From positions 806,001 to 870,000 of the forward strand of contig NZ_QOVF01000001.1 in assembly GCF_008365385.1 (NCBI RefSeq): a stretch of DNA of 64,000 bases. The letters run 5' to 3'. Each line of letters starts with the position of its first letter. Position 1 is the first letter of the stretch. This DNA comes from Halopseudomonas laoshanensis (GTDB lineage: Bacteria > Pseudomonadota > Gammaproteobacteria > Pseudomonadales > Pseudomonadaceae). The translations under genes and the position numbers were made by a program. Of the stretch, positions 55,123 through 63,493 are shown in pieces. The notes under the pieces were generated by a model that worked only from the letters and a program-made list of their open reading frames with translations, ran no database searches and was not told the origin of the DNA.

Positions 55123-56565
55123 TTAGCAAGTGAAGAGTTTTTCGCTGAAATCATCTTCGTCTCGATAGGTGATACGGGCGGTCTTGAAGTTGAGATCGAC
55201 CAACAGGTGGCAATAATACTCGCCGTGACGCCAGGCCATCGCTACGCTGGAATCGTTTGAATAGTTGAGCTCGAAGCGGCCATCAAAGGCCGGGTAATTG
55301 GAGCGAAAGCGCATCAGCTTCAGCAGGCGCTGCACTACAGGCTGCTCGATGGCCTCGTCCATTTCCTCCAGGCTGTAGAAATGCCGGTTGATATCACGCA
55401 GCTCGCCAGTCGCGTTCATCAATTCTTCATCGTTACAACCGGCCAGCAGCCCGACGTAATACACCTGGGGTATGCCGGGGGTGAAGAACTGAATCGCGCG
55501 GGCAGCGATGTAGCTGTCGTCGTTGTTCATCAGTGCATCGTAGAAGGTGCAGGTGAGCTGGTAGATAGCGCCCACACTGTTCACTCGGGCGGCGGAGCGG
55601 CGCAGGATCGGGTCGGCACTGCGGGCGTTGATGTTGTCGATCAGTTCGCGAATCTTGTTCTCGGGCAGTACGCCTTCGACATCGGGGATGCAAATGCCGT
55701 CGTGGGTATCCAGCACCGTGATGCTGTTGCGCGGGCACATGCGCAGCCAGTTCTTCAGGTACACACTGTTGTTGTCGAGGAGCGTATACAGCAGCAATGG
55801 CGGTAGGGCGAACGCATAAGGATGCATATTGCGGCGGCTGATCGCGTACTGGAAGCTGGTATGGTCGTGCACTTCCGGCAGACACTCGGCGCCATGCCGG
55901 GCCGCTGTTTCATTGACCCATTCGAGAATGCGATACACATCCGGTTCGACCAGGAAGCAGCTGGTGCCGATGCGTTTGGTGGTATAGCCGAAGGCATCCA
56001 GACGTAGCAGCTTGATGCCTTTGCTGGTAAGAAACTGGATGTATTCCTCCATCAGCCGGTAGGTGATGTCTGCCTCGTAGTTCAGATCAATCTGCCGCTC
56101 GGTAAAGGTGCACCAGACGCGGTCGGTCGTGCCGTCGGCGAAGGTCACCTCGCGGAAGGGTTCTTTCTCCTTGCGAATATGGATCTTGGCCAGGTCATCC
56201 GGCGTGATCTCGCCAAATCGGTTGACGTGTACAAATAGCTCGGCATAAGGCGAATCAAAGCCGTTCTGGAGAAAATCCTTGAACTGCTCGGATTCATCGG
56301 AGATGTGATTCACCGTCAGATCCGAACAAATGTCGTATTCGGCTGCCAGCCGCTCGATGTCCTCCCAGGTGCCAAATGCCGGATCGACTTCCTTGTGCGT
56401 CAGCGGTGAAAAACCGCCGTCAGCGTTGGAGGGGAAGAACGGCAGAATGTGTATGCCGCCGATGGCATCGGACAGGTGACGGTTGATCGCCGTGTGCAGG
56501 TCGGTGAGGTTGTTACCGATGCGGTTGGGGTAACAGATGAGCTGGACTGCGTTGCGTAGGATCAA
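55123..56565 (-). CDS. GH13_18 glycoside phosphorylase (sucrose phosphorylase family)
   Basis: 480 aa alpha-glucan-type retaining enzyme. The catalytic nucleophile Asp190 is in LLRLDAFGY, the acid/base Glu231 in CLPEVHDH and the stabiliser in VLDTHDGI. GIPQVYYVGLLAG is a GH13_18 hallmark. It phosphorolyses sucrose or a related glucoside to glucose 1-phosphate. Some marine GH13_18 enzymes act on glucosylglycerol or sucrose 6-phosphate, so the acceptor is unresolved. The TTG start at 56565 is supported by GGAGG 5 nt upstream. No sugar transporter or fructokinase lies nearby. Confidence 0.88.
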   Translation of the reverse strand: MILRNAVQLICYPNRIGNNLTDLHTAINRHLSDAIGGIHILPFFPSNADGGFSPLTHKEVDPAFGTWEDIERLAAEYDICSDLTVNHISDESEQFKDFLQNGFDSPYAELFVHVNRFGEITPDDLAKIHIRKEKEPFREVTFADGTTDRVWCTFTERQIDLNYEADITYRLMEEYIQFLTSKGIKLLRLDAFGYTTKRIGTSCFLVEPDVYRILEWVNETAARHGAECLPEVHDHTSFQYAISRRNMHPYAFALPPLLLYTLLDNNSVYLKNWLRMCPRNSITVLDTHDGICIPDVEGVLPENKIRELIDNINARSADPILRRSAARVNSVGAIYQLTCTFYDALMNNDDSYIAARAIQFFTPGIPQVYYVGLLAGCNDEELMNATGELRDINRHFYSLEEMDEAIEQPVVQRLLKLMRFRSNYPAFDGRFELNYSNDSSVAMAWRHGEYYCHLLVDLNFKTARITYRDEDDFSEKLFTC

Positions 56566-56834
56566 TGTGGCCTCCAGGTGCTCGCGGGAATCGGTTCGAG
56601 ATTTATGCTGTGCAACAGGTTTCGACAGTTATCACATTACAGATCCCCATGCACTTTTCGTGCTGATCACCGCACGAAGAATCTGCCATGGCCTAGCAAC
56701 GCATCACCCCAAAGCACCAGCAGGCGCTCGGTGGCGCACGTTACTGGTCGGACGGTATGAACTTATCCAACCGCTCCCAATCCATCGTACACAACTTTTC
56801 TGGCACTGAGTGCCTATCAAGCAGGCGTCCTAGC

Positions 56835-57365
56835 ATGACAATTTGTTCGCGACATCTATTTCCACGACGGCTAATGGCGGCCACGCTCCTGAGTTTCTGT
56901 GTGGCGGCTCCTCTGGCCCTCGCTGAGTCAGATCCGCTGGGGTGGATTGAAAAAGGGCTGGTATTACCCGAAAGAGTCGCAGTGAAATTCAAGCTGGATA
57001 CGGGGGCATTGACCTCATCCATGCACGCTGAGGACATCGATGAATTTGAAAAGGATGGGGATGACTGGGTTCGTTTCAGCGTAGAACTGGAAGACGTCGA
57101 TAGTGACGAGAAGGTCGAATCGACCTTTGAGCGCGAAGTGCAGCGCTACATCAAGGTGCGTGGTGCTGGCGGGGCCGAGCGACGCCCAGTCGTGATGATG
57201 AAAATTTGTATTGGTGACAAGGTCTATGACGAGCAGTTCTCGCTGAACGACCGTGATCGGATGAACTATCCTGTTCTTATCGGCCGTCGCACGCTGGAAA
57301 GCATCGGTGCGGTAGTAGATTCCAGCAAGACTTTTACCACCGACCCAGATTGCAGCAACACCTGA
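56835..57365 (+). CDS. Exported retropepsin-like aspartic peptidase family (RimK-associated zinc protease-like)
   Basis: 176 aa from the ATG at 56835, chosen because it yields a signal peptide (RRLMAATLLSFCVAAPLALAE). The catalytic-type motif KFKLDTGALTSSMHA and the ending YPVLIGRRTLESIGAVVD are those of the family once called ATP-dependent zinc proteases and now described as retropepsin-like. Periplasmic location is inferred. An in-frame start at 56757 would add a non-hydrophobic leader. Confidence 0.85.
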   Translation: MTICSRHLFPRRLMAATLLSFCVAAPLALAESDPLGWIEKGLVLPERVAVKFKLDTGALTSSMHAEDIDEFEKDGDDWVRFSVELEDVDSDEKVESTFEREVQRYIKVRGAGGAERRPVVMMKICIGDKVYDEQFSLNDRDRMNYPVLIGRRTLESIGAVVDSSKTFTTDPDCSNT

Positions 57366-57369
57366 TCTG

Positions 57370-57389
57370 AAGGCGCCCCAGGGCGCCTT
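57370..57389 (+). terminator. Hairpin after the retropepsin-like gene
   Basis: AAGGCGCCC / GGGCGCCTT perfect stem with a CA loop centre, directly after the stop. The following TTACTCTC is only weakly T-rich. Confidence 0.6.
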
Positions 57390-57489
57390 ACTCTCATAGC
57401 CCCCCCCTTACCAATTGGCAGCAATGCGAATGCCGCAGGCCCTCACTTGCGGTGCCAGGGACAAAATTACCTCATTCTTTTGTTCTATT

Positions 57490-57502
57490 GTTATAACATA
57501 AC
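57490..57502 (+). promoter_or_regulatory. Zur box upstream of the zinc receptor gene
   Basis: GTTATAACATAAC matches the Zur core GTTATA-N-TATAAC at all but one position. It lies 69 bp before the ATG of the ZnuD-like gene, suitable for repression under zinc sufficiency. Confidence 0.75.
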
Positions 57503-57570
57503 GTTTATATTCTCCCCCGGTTCGCTACTGGCGACACATTGCGCACAAATAATACGCATAAGGGAGATTT

Positions 57571-59637
57571 ATGAGACTGCTACACCATCCATTAGCCTGG
57601 TCGGTGGCCATGGCCACACTGGCTTGCAGCGCATCGGCGTTTGCTCAAACGAATAAACCAATCGCGCTGGAGGAGGTAACCGTTACCGCTTCGGCCTTGA
57701 ATACCCGGCCGACGGAAATGACCACCCCGGTGGAGGTGCTGCGTGGCGATGAGCTGACCCAGCGCACTGAAACGACATTGGGCGATACGCTTAACGGCCT
57801 GCCCGGTGTACATGCCTCGGGATTTGGCCCCGGTGTGGGCCGGCCGGTGATACGCGGCCTCGAAGGTGCGCGGGTCAGAGTGCTGAGCGATGGCGTCGAC
57901 GTGATGGACGCCTCGACCATCAGCCCGGACCACGCCATCACCACAGATACGCTGCTGGTGGAACAGATAGAGGTATTGAAGGGACCGGCGACCCTGCTTT
58001 ACGGCGGTGGCGCCATAGGTGGTGTGGTCAATCTGATCGACCGCAAAGTGCCTACCTACGTCCCGGAGAAAGGCATTGAAGGGAACGTGCACCTGCGCGG
58101 CAACACCGTCGCTGACGAAAGAGCCGGGGCTGTGGGCGTAACCCTGGGCGCAGGCCAGGTTGCCGGGCATATCGAAGCGAGTAAATCCGAAGCGGATCCT
58201 TATCGCATACCCGGCAATCCTTCACGGCAGGAAGGTGCGTTCAATGATTCGGAGTCCTATTCACTGGGCTTGAGCTGGATTGGCGAGCGCGGCTATCTGG
58301 GCGCTGCATTCAGTCGCCTAGAGAAGGAGTACGGTCTGCTCGCGCATGAGCACATCGACTGCCACACCCACCATCAGACCGAGTGGCACTGCGGCGGCCA
58401 CGGCGATCACGGCGATCACAACGACCACGATCATGATCACGAGCATGAAGATGACCATGGCGCCTATATCAGCATGGTTCAGCGCCGCTGGGATGTGCGA
58501 GGTGAGTACGCTGATCCCTTCGCCGGTTTTGAGCTGGCCAAGCTGCGCGTGTCGCATACCGATTACGAGCACGACGAAATCGAGGAGGGCGTGGTGGGTA
58601 CCCGGTTTGAGAACCAGGGCACTGAGGCGCGTCTGGAGCTGACTCATCAACCCTTCCACGGTTGGCGTGGCGTGGTCGGTGGGCAGACCTCCCGACGGGA
58701 CTTCTCCGCCGAAGGCGAAGAGGATTACCTGATACCCACGCTTACCCGCAGCCATGCGGTCTTCCTGCTGGAAGAGCTGAAGGTCGGCGACTGGCGCTAC
58801 GAACTGGGTCTGCGGCATGACTGGCAGGATATTGATGCCGACGGTATTCGCGCCGGGGTCGCCGCACCAGACCGGTCACATAGCGGTACCTCGGCCTCGG
58901 CCGGTGCTACATGGCGCTTTGCACCGGACTACGCGTTGCGTGGCAGCCTGTCCCGTTCGCAGCGTCTGCCCAGCGCGGAAGAGTTGTACGCCTTCGGCCC
59001 ACACGCGGCGACCGGTGTGATCGAAGTGGGTGATCCTGACCTGAAGAAGGAGACTGCCTACAACATCGAGTTCGGGTTGAGCAAGCTGGCTGGGGTGGTG
59101 ACTTATGACCTGAGCGTGTATCGCAATCAGATTTCCGACTTCATCTACATGGCCGATGCCGGCACCGATCCCGGCGACGGAGTACGCGAGTTCGAGTATC
59201 GCCAGCGCGATGCTGTGCTGCACGGAATGGAAGGGGTTATCGGACTGCAGGCCACTGACGGTCTGAAAGTCAGCCTGTTTGGCGATCTGGTGCGCGGCAA
59301 GCTGAAGGGCGACGGCTATCTACCCCGCATTCCCGCGAGCCGCCTGGGTGTGCGTTTCGATCAACGCATCACTGCAAGCCTGGCTGGGCAGGTGGAAGCT
59401 TACCGTGTGAAGGGGCAGAGCCGGGTAGCTGATGATGAAACCTCCACCTCGGGCTACACCATGCTGGGCGCCGGTTTGAGTTATCGCGGGCAGGCGAATG
59501 AGGATCTGGGTTACCTGCTGTATGCCCGGGCCAATAACCTGCTCGATGAAAAAGCACGCCAGCATTCGTCTTTTATCAAGGATGACGTTCTTTTACCTGG
59601 CCGAAATTTGACCGTGGGGGTTAAGTTCGACTTCTAA
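57571..59637 (+). CDS. znuD: TonB-dependent zinc receptor (ZnuD-like)
   Basis: 688 aa. Signal peptide (cleavage near SAFAQ), TonB box region EEVTVTA, plug domain (LPGVHASGFGPGVGRPVIRGL) and a 22-strand barrel ending in GVKFDF with terminal Phe. An extracellular loop at about residues 256-296 is extremely His/Asp-rich and includes two Cys, as in neisserial ZnuD. It imports zinc across the outer membrane with TonB energy. GGGAG precedes the ATG. The Zur box upstream supports the metal assignment. Confidence 0.92.
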   Translation: MRLLHHPLAWSVAMATLACSASAFAQTNKPIALEEVTVTASALNTRPTEMTTPVEVLRGDELTQRTETTLGDTLNGLPGVHASGFGPGVGRPVIRGLEGARVRVLSDGVDVMDASTISPDHAITTDTLLVEQIEVLKGPATLLYGGGAIGGVVNLIDRKVPTYVPEKGIEGNVHLRGNTVADERAGAVGVTLGAGQVAGHIEASKSEADPYRIPGNPSRQEGAFNDSESYSLGLSWIGERGYLGAAFSRLEKEYGLLAHEHIDCHTHHQTEWHCGGHGDHGDHNDHDHDHEHEDDHGAYISMVQRRWDVRGEYADPFAGFELAKLRVSHTDYEHDEIEEGVVGTRFENQGTEARLELTHQPFHGWRGVVGGQTSRRDFSAEGEEDYLIPTLTRSHAVFLLEELKVGDWRYELGLRHDWQDIDADGIRAGVAAPDRSHSGTSASAGATWRFAPDYALRGSLSRSQRLPSAEELYAFGPHAATGVIEVGDPDLKKETAYNIEFGLSKLAGVVTYDLSVYRNQISDFIYMADAGTDPGDGVREFEYRQRDAVLHGMEGVIGLQATDGLKVSLFGDLVRGKLKGDGYLPRIPASRLGVRFDQRITASLAGQVEAYRVKGQSRVADDETSTSGYTMLGAGLSYRGQANEDLGYLLYARANNLLDEKARQHSSFIKDDVLLPGRNLTVGVKFDF

Positions 59638-59659
59638 TCAGTAACGTGTAACGCCGCCC

Positions 59660-59695
59660 AAAGCCCCGGTCGTTTTCAGCCGGGGCTTTGTCATT
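59660..59695 (+). terminator. Intrinsic terminator of the zinc receptor gene
   Basis: AAAGCCCCGG (59660-59669) pairs perfectly with CCGGGGCTTT (59680-59689). Confidence 0.85.
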
Positions 59696-59817
59696 CCTGT
59701 CATTTATTATGCTCGCGCGCTAATTGGTCGAAGCGCCAAGGTGATATAGGCTCATGCCTCGCAGTGCGAAACTTGTGCTGGATTGCGCATGCGTTTCACC
59801 CATAGAGAATAATAAAA

Positions 59818-61038
59818 ATGCTGAAAACCTTATCGAAGGCGTCGCGCGCACCCTTACTTGTAGTAGGGGTTGGCTGTGCTGGCTTGCTGATCAGCGATGT
59901 TTCAAATGCCCAGGTCAGTATGGAGTACGGCGCAGACCTGCGTTATCGCTACGAATGGTTTGATATCGACGAGACGTCCAAGGCTTCGACCATTCGTCTG
60001 GGGCTCAAGGCCAAGGCCAATGTCGGCGATTACTTCAGTGGCTTCGCCGAATTCGAAGCGGTAGAGCAGTTCAACGACGGCTACAACGTGCCGACCGTTC
60101 CAGACCAGAACAAGCCGGGTTACCCGGTGATTGCTGACCCCAGTGGCTCCGAGATGAATCAGGCCTATGTGCAATATGCCGACCCGGCCGGGCTGTTGCA
60201 GATGCGCGCAGGTCGCCAGGAAATCATGCTCAACAACGGCCGCTTTATCAGCACCTCGGGGTTGCGCCAGAACCATCAATCCTTCAACGGCTTTACTCTT
60301 ACCACTGTGCCAGTGGCAGGTTTGAAGCTGGAATATGGCTACCTCAATCGCGCCCTGCGGGTGCTTGGCGAACGGGCGAGCAACGGCCGTGCCGATATGG
60401 ATTCACATTTCTACAATCTGGGCTATCAGATCGACAACCTGGGTACGTTGAAAACCTATGGCGTGCTGCTGGACTATGACAGTGAGCCGACCAATTCCGT
60501 CGATACTTACGGCGTGCGCTTTGAAGGTGGTTCGCCTATGGCCGGCTGGCAGCTCTTGTCCACCCTGGAATACGCAATTCAGCGCGATGCCGGACACAAC
60601 CCGAATCATGTCGATGCGGAGTATCAGCTGCTGGAGTTGGGCTTTCAGGTATCCGATATCGCCTACCGTGCGGGCTACAATTTGCTCAGTGGCGAGTCGC
60701 TCACCAACAAGTTCATCACGCCTTTGTCGCATAGCTTCAACAGTCTGACCGAGCTGTTTCTGGTCAACCCTAGCGTCGGAGACAACCACGGGCTTGAGGT
60801 GTTTTCCGTCAATGCCGCGGGCAAGGTGCCTGGCGTCGACGCCCTGACATTCCTCACGGTGCTCTACGACTATAACGCCGACACCGGTGACGCCCACTAT
60901 GGCAACGGCCTGGATCTGATGCTCGAATACAAGGGGTTGAGCAAGACCACTATCAGCTGGCGCCTGGGACGCTACTGGGCGGATGAGCTCAATGATGATG
61001 CGACGCGAACGTCTCTCTACCTGGCCTACAGTTTCTAG
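59818..61038 (+). CDS. Outer-membrane porin, alginate-export-like family
   Basis: 406 aa with a signal peptide (cleavage near SNAQ) and alternating beta-barrel strands from MEYGADLRYRYEWF to a C-terminal LYLAYSF with terminal Phe. The pattern LQMRAGRQEIMLNNGRFI resembles AlgE/alginate-export-type barrels. Substrate unknown. It is separated from the zinc receptor by a terminator and a 180-bp gap and need not be zinc-related. Confidence 0.75.
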   Translation: MLKTLSKASRAPLLVVGVGCAGLLISDVSNAQVSMEYGADLRYRYEWFDIDETSKASTIRLGLKAKANVGDYFSGFAEFEAVEQFNDGYNVPTVPDQNKPGYPVIADPSGSEMNQAYVQYADPAGLLQMRAGRQEIMLNNGRFISTSGLRQNHQSFNGFTLTTVPVAGLKLEYGYLNRALRVLGERASNGRADMDSHFYNLGYQIDNLGTLKTYGVLLDYDSEPTNSVDTYGVRFEGGSPMAGWQLLSTLEYAIQRDAGHNPNHVDAEYQLLELGFQVSDIAYRAGYNLLSGESLTNKFITPLSHSFNSLTELFLVNPSVGDNHGLEVFSVNAAGKVPGVDALTFLTVLYDYNADTGDAHYGNGLDLMLEYKGLSKTTISWRLGRYWADELNDDATRTSLYLAYSF

Positions 61039-61171
61039 CGCCAGAGCGGGGGTGGCGGAGCAATACCTTATTCTGCAACACAGTGTTCATGCCCCTGTCG
61101 CGCCTGCAGCGGGTATCATGACGACCTGCTGAGATGCCCAATGTCGGCATCGCCCAAGAGGAAGCTCCAGT

Positions 61172-61408
61172 TTGATACCGCAGAAATACGCCGCTTACGT
61201 TTTTTCCTTTCTGATGGCCTTGATCATGTCTGGCATCATGTCGATGGTGATTTCGCTGTTCAATATCGGCTGGGTAGACAATATTCTGGCGATCTGGCTC
61301 AAGGCATGGATGCTGGCGTTCCTGGTAGCGTTCCCGACCATTACCGTGGTGGTGCCGGTGGTGCGTTATCTGGTGTCATTTATCGTGGCGTCAGACAAGA
61401 ACTCCTGA
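61172..61408 (+). CDS. DUF2798 family small membrane protein
   Basis: 78 aa. Two hydrophobic helices (about 9-32 and 43-70) and the pattern MALIMSGIMSMVISLFNIG...WLKAWMLAFLVAFPTITVVVPVVRYLV define DUF2798. The TTG start at 61172 has AGAGGAAG upstream; the first ATG (61214) would cut the first helix. Function unknown. Confidence 0.8.
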   Translation: MIPQKYAAYVFSFLMALIMSGIMSMVISLFNIGWVDNILAIWLKAWMLAFLVAFPTITVVVPVVRYLVSFIVASDKNS

Positions 61409-61415
61409 GCCAGTT

Positions 61416-61441
61416 ATAAGCGCCCCAGACGGAGCGCTTAT
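61416..61441. terminator. Hairpin between convergent genes
   Basis: ATAAGCGC (61416-61423) pairs with GCGCTTAT (61434-61441) between the DUF2798 and 5'-nucleotidase stops. Confidence 0.55.
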
Positions 61442-61458
61442 TAGCGCAGTGGCAGTCC

Positions 61459-63330
61459 TCAGTCCAACAGTCGCACACCATCAGCGGTCACTACCGCCTG
61501 ATGGGAATAATCTGCTCGCACCGGGCGAGACACATTGTTCTGAGCGATCAGGTAATCGACAAGGCTTTGGGTGTATAGCAGGTAAGTATTTACCGACCGC
61601 CCATCCTCTGTCACCGTACCCAGTGTGGTGTAACCATCACGACCTTCAGCGATAAAGTCATTGGTCACCAACACGTAAGTACGATTCAGCTCTATCGGCG
61701 CCCATTGGCCGTTCACATCCCGCACTTCGACGTTGCTGAAGCGTGAGCCAGGTATTTCGGATAGATCAACATCCCAGCGCAAACCCGCTGCATAAGGCTG
61801 GGAGCCGTCGGAACCTGAAGCGTCAAGATGGTTGGCTACCGCGTCTTCCAGGGTTGAGATCACCTCGGCACCGGTGATGTCCAGTTCAACCAGCACGTTG
61901 GTGAAAGGCAGCATGGTCGATGCGGTGTTATAGGTAATGTTGCCTGCAGGTAAGGGGATACGCACACCGCCTGCGTTCTGTAATGCAAAGTCAGCTCGTT
62001 GACTGGCATTGAGGAACGCCTCGGCCACCAATTGTGCGGCATCGCTGCCCTGAGCCAGTGTATTGGCTGTGTCACAACCGGGCGTGCCGCTGCTGCGATT
62101 AGTGGTCTCGCCAGGAACACGTACCAGGCAGAATGACTCGTTGGCCAGACCAATGATCTCCTGCTTGCGCTCGTCTATCTGCTCCTTGTAGGTTGCTAGA
62201 ATCGCATCTGCAGCGGCGTCCGGCGTGGTGACGCGCAACTCGTCGATGCCTTCAACCAGCGCCAGCAGTTCCTGACGCCGAGTTTCGCCTACCTCCGCAA
62301 AGCTTCCCTCTACTGCCTGTTGGAAGCTATCGCCCACCAGCAATGATGCCTGACCCTCGCAGCTGGCCACTTTACCTTCGCTGTCGAACTCAATACTCAT
62401 CAGCCCCAGCGCTTTGCTGTACTCCCACGCCTGGCCGATGCAGACCAGGTCGCCATCGGCGTTGGTGGTGCGGGTCGGGTAGTCTCCGGAGGAGCCCAGG
62501 CCCAGGGCGCTGAAATCGCCAAGCAACGAGTGTGAGTCACCCCCGATGATGACGTCTACACCGCTCAGGCTCGCGGCCATGGTCTGGTCGTTCTCATAAC
62601 CTTGATGGGTGAGCAGAACGATATGCTCAACGCCCTGGCTCTGGAGATCGTCAATGGTATCTTGGGCTGTCTGAACTTCATCGAGAAACTCAGTGGTGTC
62701 CAGAGGACGAGAGGAGTTGGTGGTCTTGCCGCTGATGTCGATACCAATAACGCCGACTTGCACGCCGTCGACTTCGCGGATCATGTAAGGCTTGATGTAA
62801 TCGTCAGTTGCCGAGGGAGCCAGTGGTGTGCCGACCTGTGGTTTGACGTTGGCGGCCAGCACCGGGGTGTCACAGTCACCCTCAGCCAGGTAATCCAGAA
62901 AGGTTTTCAAGCCGGCATCGCTGTCATCAAACTCATGGTTGCCGAGAGCAAAGGCATCGAAGCAGACAGTATTCATCATGTCCGCGTCCGCTTCACCTTG
63001 ATAAAAGGTGTAGTAAAGAGTGCCGGTAATAGCGTCACCGGCGTGCAACTTCAGCAGGTTGGGAACATTTTGTTCCATCTCGGCAAAGGCCGCGGTAACG
63101 CGTGAAAAGCCACCGAGCTCAACGCGGGTAGGTTCACCGTCCAGTTGGATTTCAAAATTGCTGGTGGCGTCGAGCTGCGAGTGATGATCGTTTATGTGCG
63201 CTATGTTGAGCGTCAGTGGGTCAGCCTGAGCCGGATCATCGTTGGAATCATCCGAAGAGTCGCTGTTACAGGCTGCCAGAGAAGTGCAGATGACCAGACA
63301 AGCCAGTCCCTTGAATCGATTGTTCAACAT
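61459..63330 (-). CDS. 5'-nucleotidase / UshA-type lipoprotein
   Basis: 623 aa. Lipoprotein signal (lipobox LAAC, Cys near 21) and an Asp/Ser linker are followed by the metallophosphatase domain with HINDHHSQLD, HAGDAITGT, LGNHEFD, LLTHQGYEND and GGDSHS. The C-terminal 5'-nucleotidase domain follows with NAGGVRIPLP and DFIAEGRDGYTTLG. It dephosphorylates extracellular or periplasmic nucleotides, allowing phosphate and nucleoside scavenging. It is probably anchored in the outer membrane. AAGGA lies upstream. Confidence 0.93.
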   Translation of the reverse strand: MLNNRFKGLACLVICTSLAACNSDSSDDSNDDPAQADPLTLNIAHINDHHSQLDATSNFEIQLDGEPTRVELGGFSRVTAAFAEMEQNVPNLLKLHAGDAITGTLYYTFYQGEADADMMNTVCFDAFALGNHEFDDSDAGLKTFLDYLAEGDCDTPVLAANVKPQVGTPLAPSATDDYIKPYMIREVDGVQVGVIGIDISGKTTNSSRPLDTTEFLDEVQTAQDTIDDLQSQGVEHIVLLTHQGYENDQTMAASLSGVDVIIGGDSHSLLGDFSALGLGSSGDYPTRTTNADGDLVCIGQAWEYSKALGLMSIEFDSEGKVASCEGQASLLVGDSFQQAVEGSFAEVGETRRQELLALVEGIDELRVTTPDAAADAILATYKEQIDERKQEIIGLANESFCLVRVPGETTNRSSGTPGCDTANTLAQGSDAAQLVAEAFLNASQRADFALQNAGGVRIPLPAGNITYNTASTMLPFTNVLVELDITGAEVISTLEDAVANHLDASGSDGSQPYAAGLRWDVDLSEIPGSRFSNVEVRDVNGQWAPIELNRTYVLVTNDFIAEGRDGYTTLGTVTEDGRSVNTYLLYTQSLVDYLIAQNNVSRPVRADYSHQAVVTADGVRLLD

Positions 63331-63390
63331 TGACGCATCCTTGGTTGTGTATGACGAAGTACTTCAAACCTAGGATGCGGGTATTACGGA

Positions 63391-63407
63391 TGCATGACTG
63401 TCATGCA
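63391..63407. promoter_or_regulatory. 17-bp palindrome upstream of the nucleotidase gene
   Basis: TGCATGA-CTG-TCATGCA is a perfect 7-bp inverted repeat 61 bp before the nucleotidase ATG. Its CTGTCAT part equals one PhoB half-site, but no second half-site of good quality follows in the gene's orientation. A dyad operator is possible; the factor is unknown. Confidence 0.45.
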
Positions 63408-63460
63408 AGATTCATCAACACCGATGCTGATATCTGGCAGCGCTAGAGGGGCGGGAGGAA

Positions 63461-63487
63461 GCGCCGCTACCTGTGGAGTAACGGCGC
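63461..63487 (-). terminator. Hairpin after the partial hotdog-like gene
   Basis: GCGCCG-C-TAC (63461-63470) pairs with GTA-A-CGGCGC (63478-63487) with one internal mismatch, just past the stop. No T-tract. Confidence 0.45.
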
Positions 63488-63493
63488 GACCCA

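Noticed and set aside
63398..63415. PhoB box before the 5'-nucleotidase
   Set aside because: One half-site CTGTCAT is perfect, but the second (GATTCAT) matches 4 of 7 and the orientation is opposite to the gene. Kept only as an unexplained palindrome.
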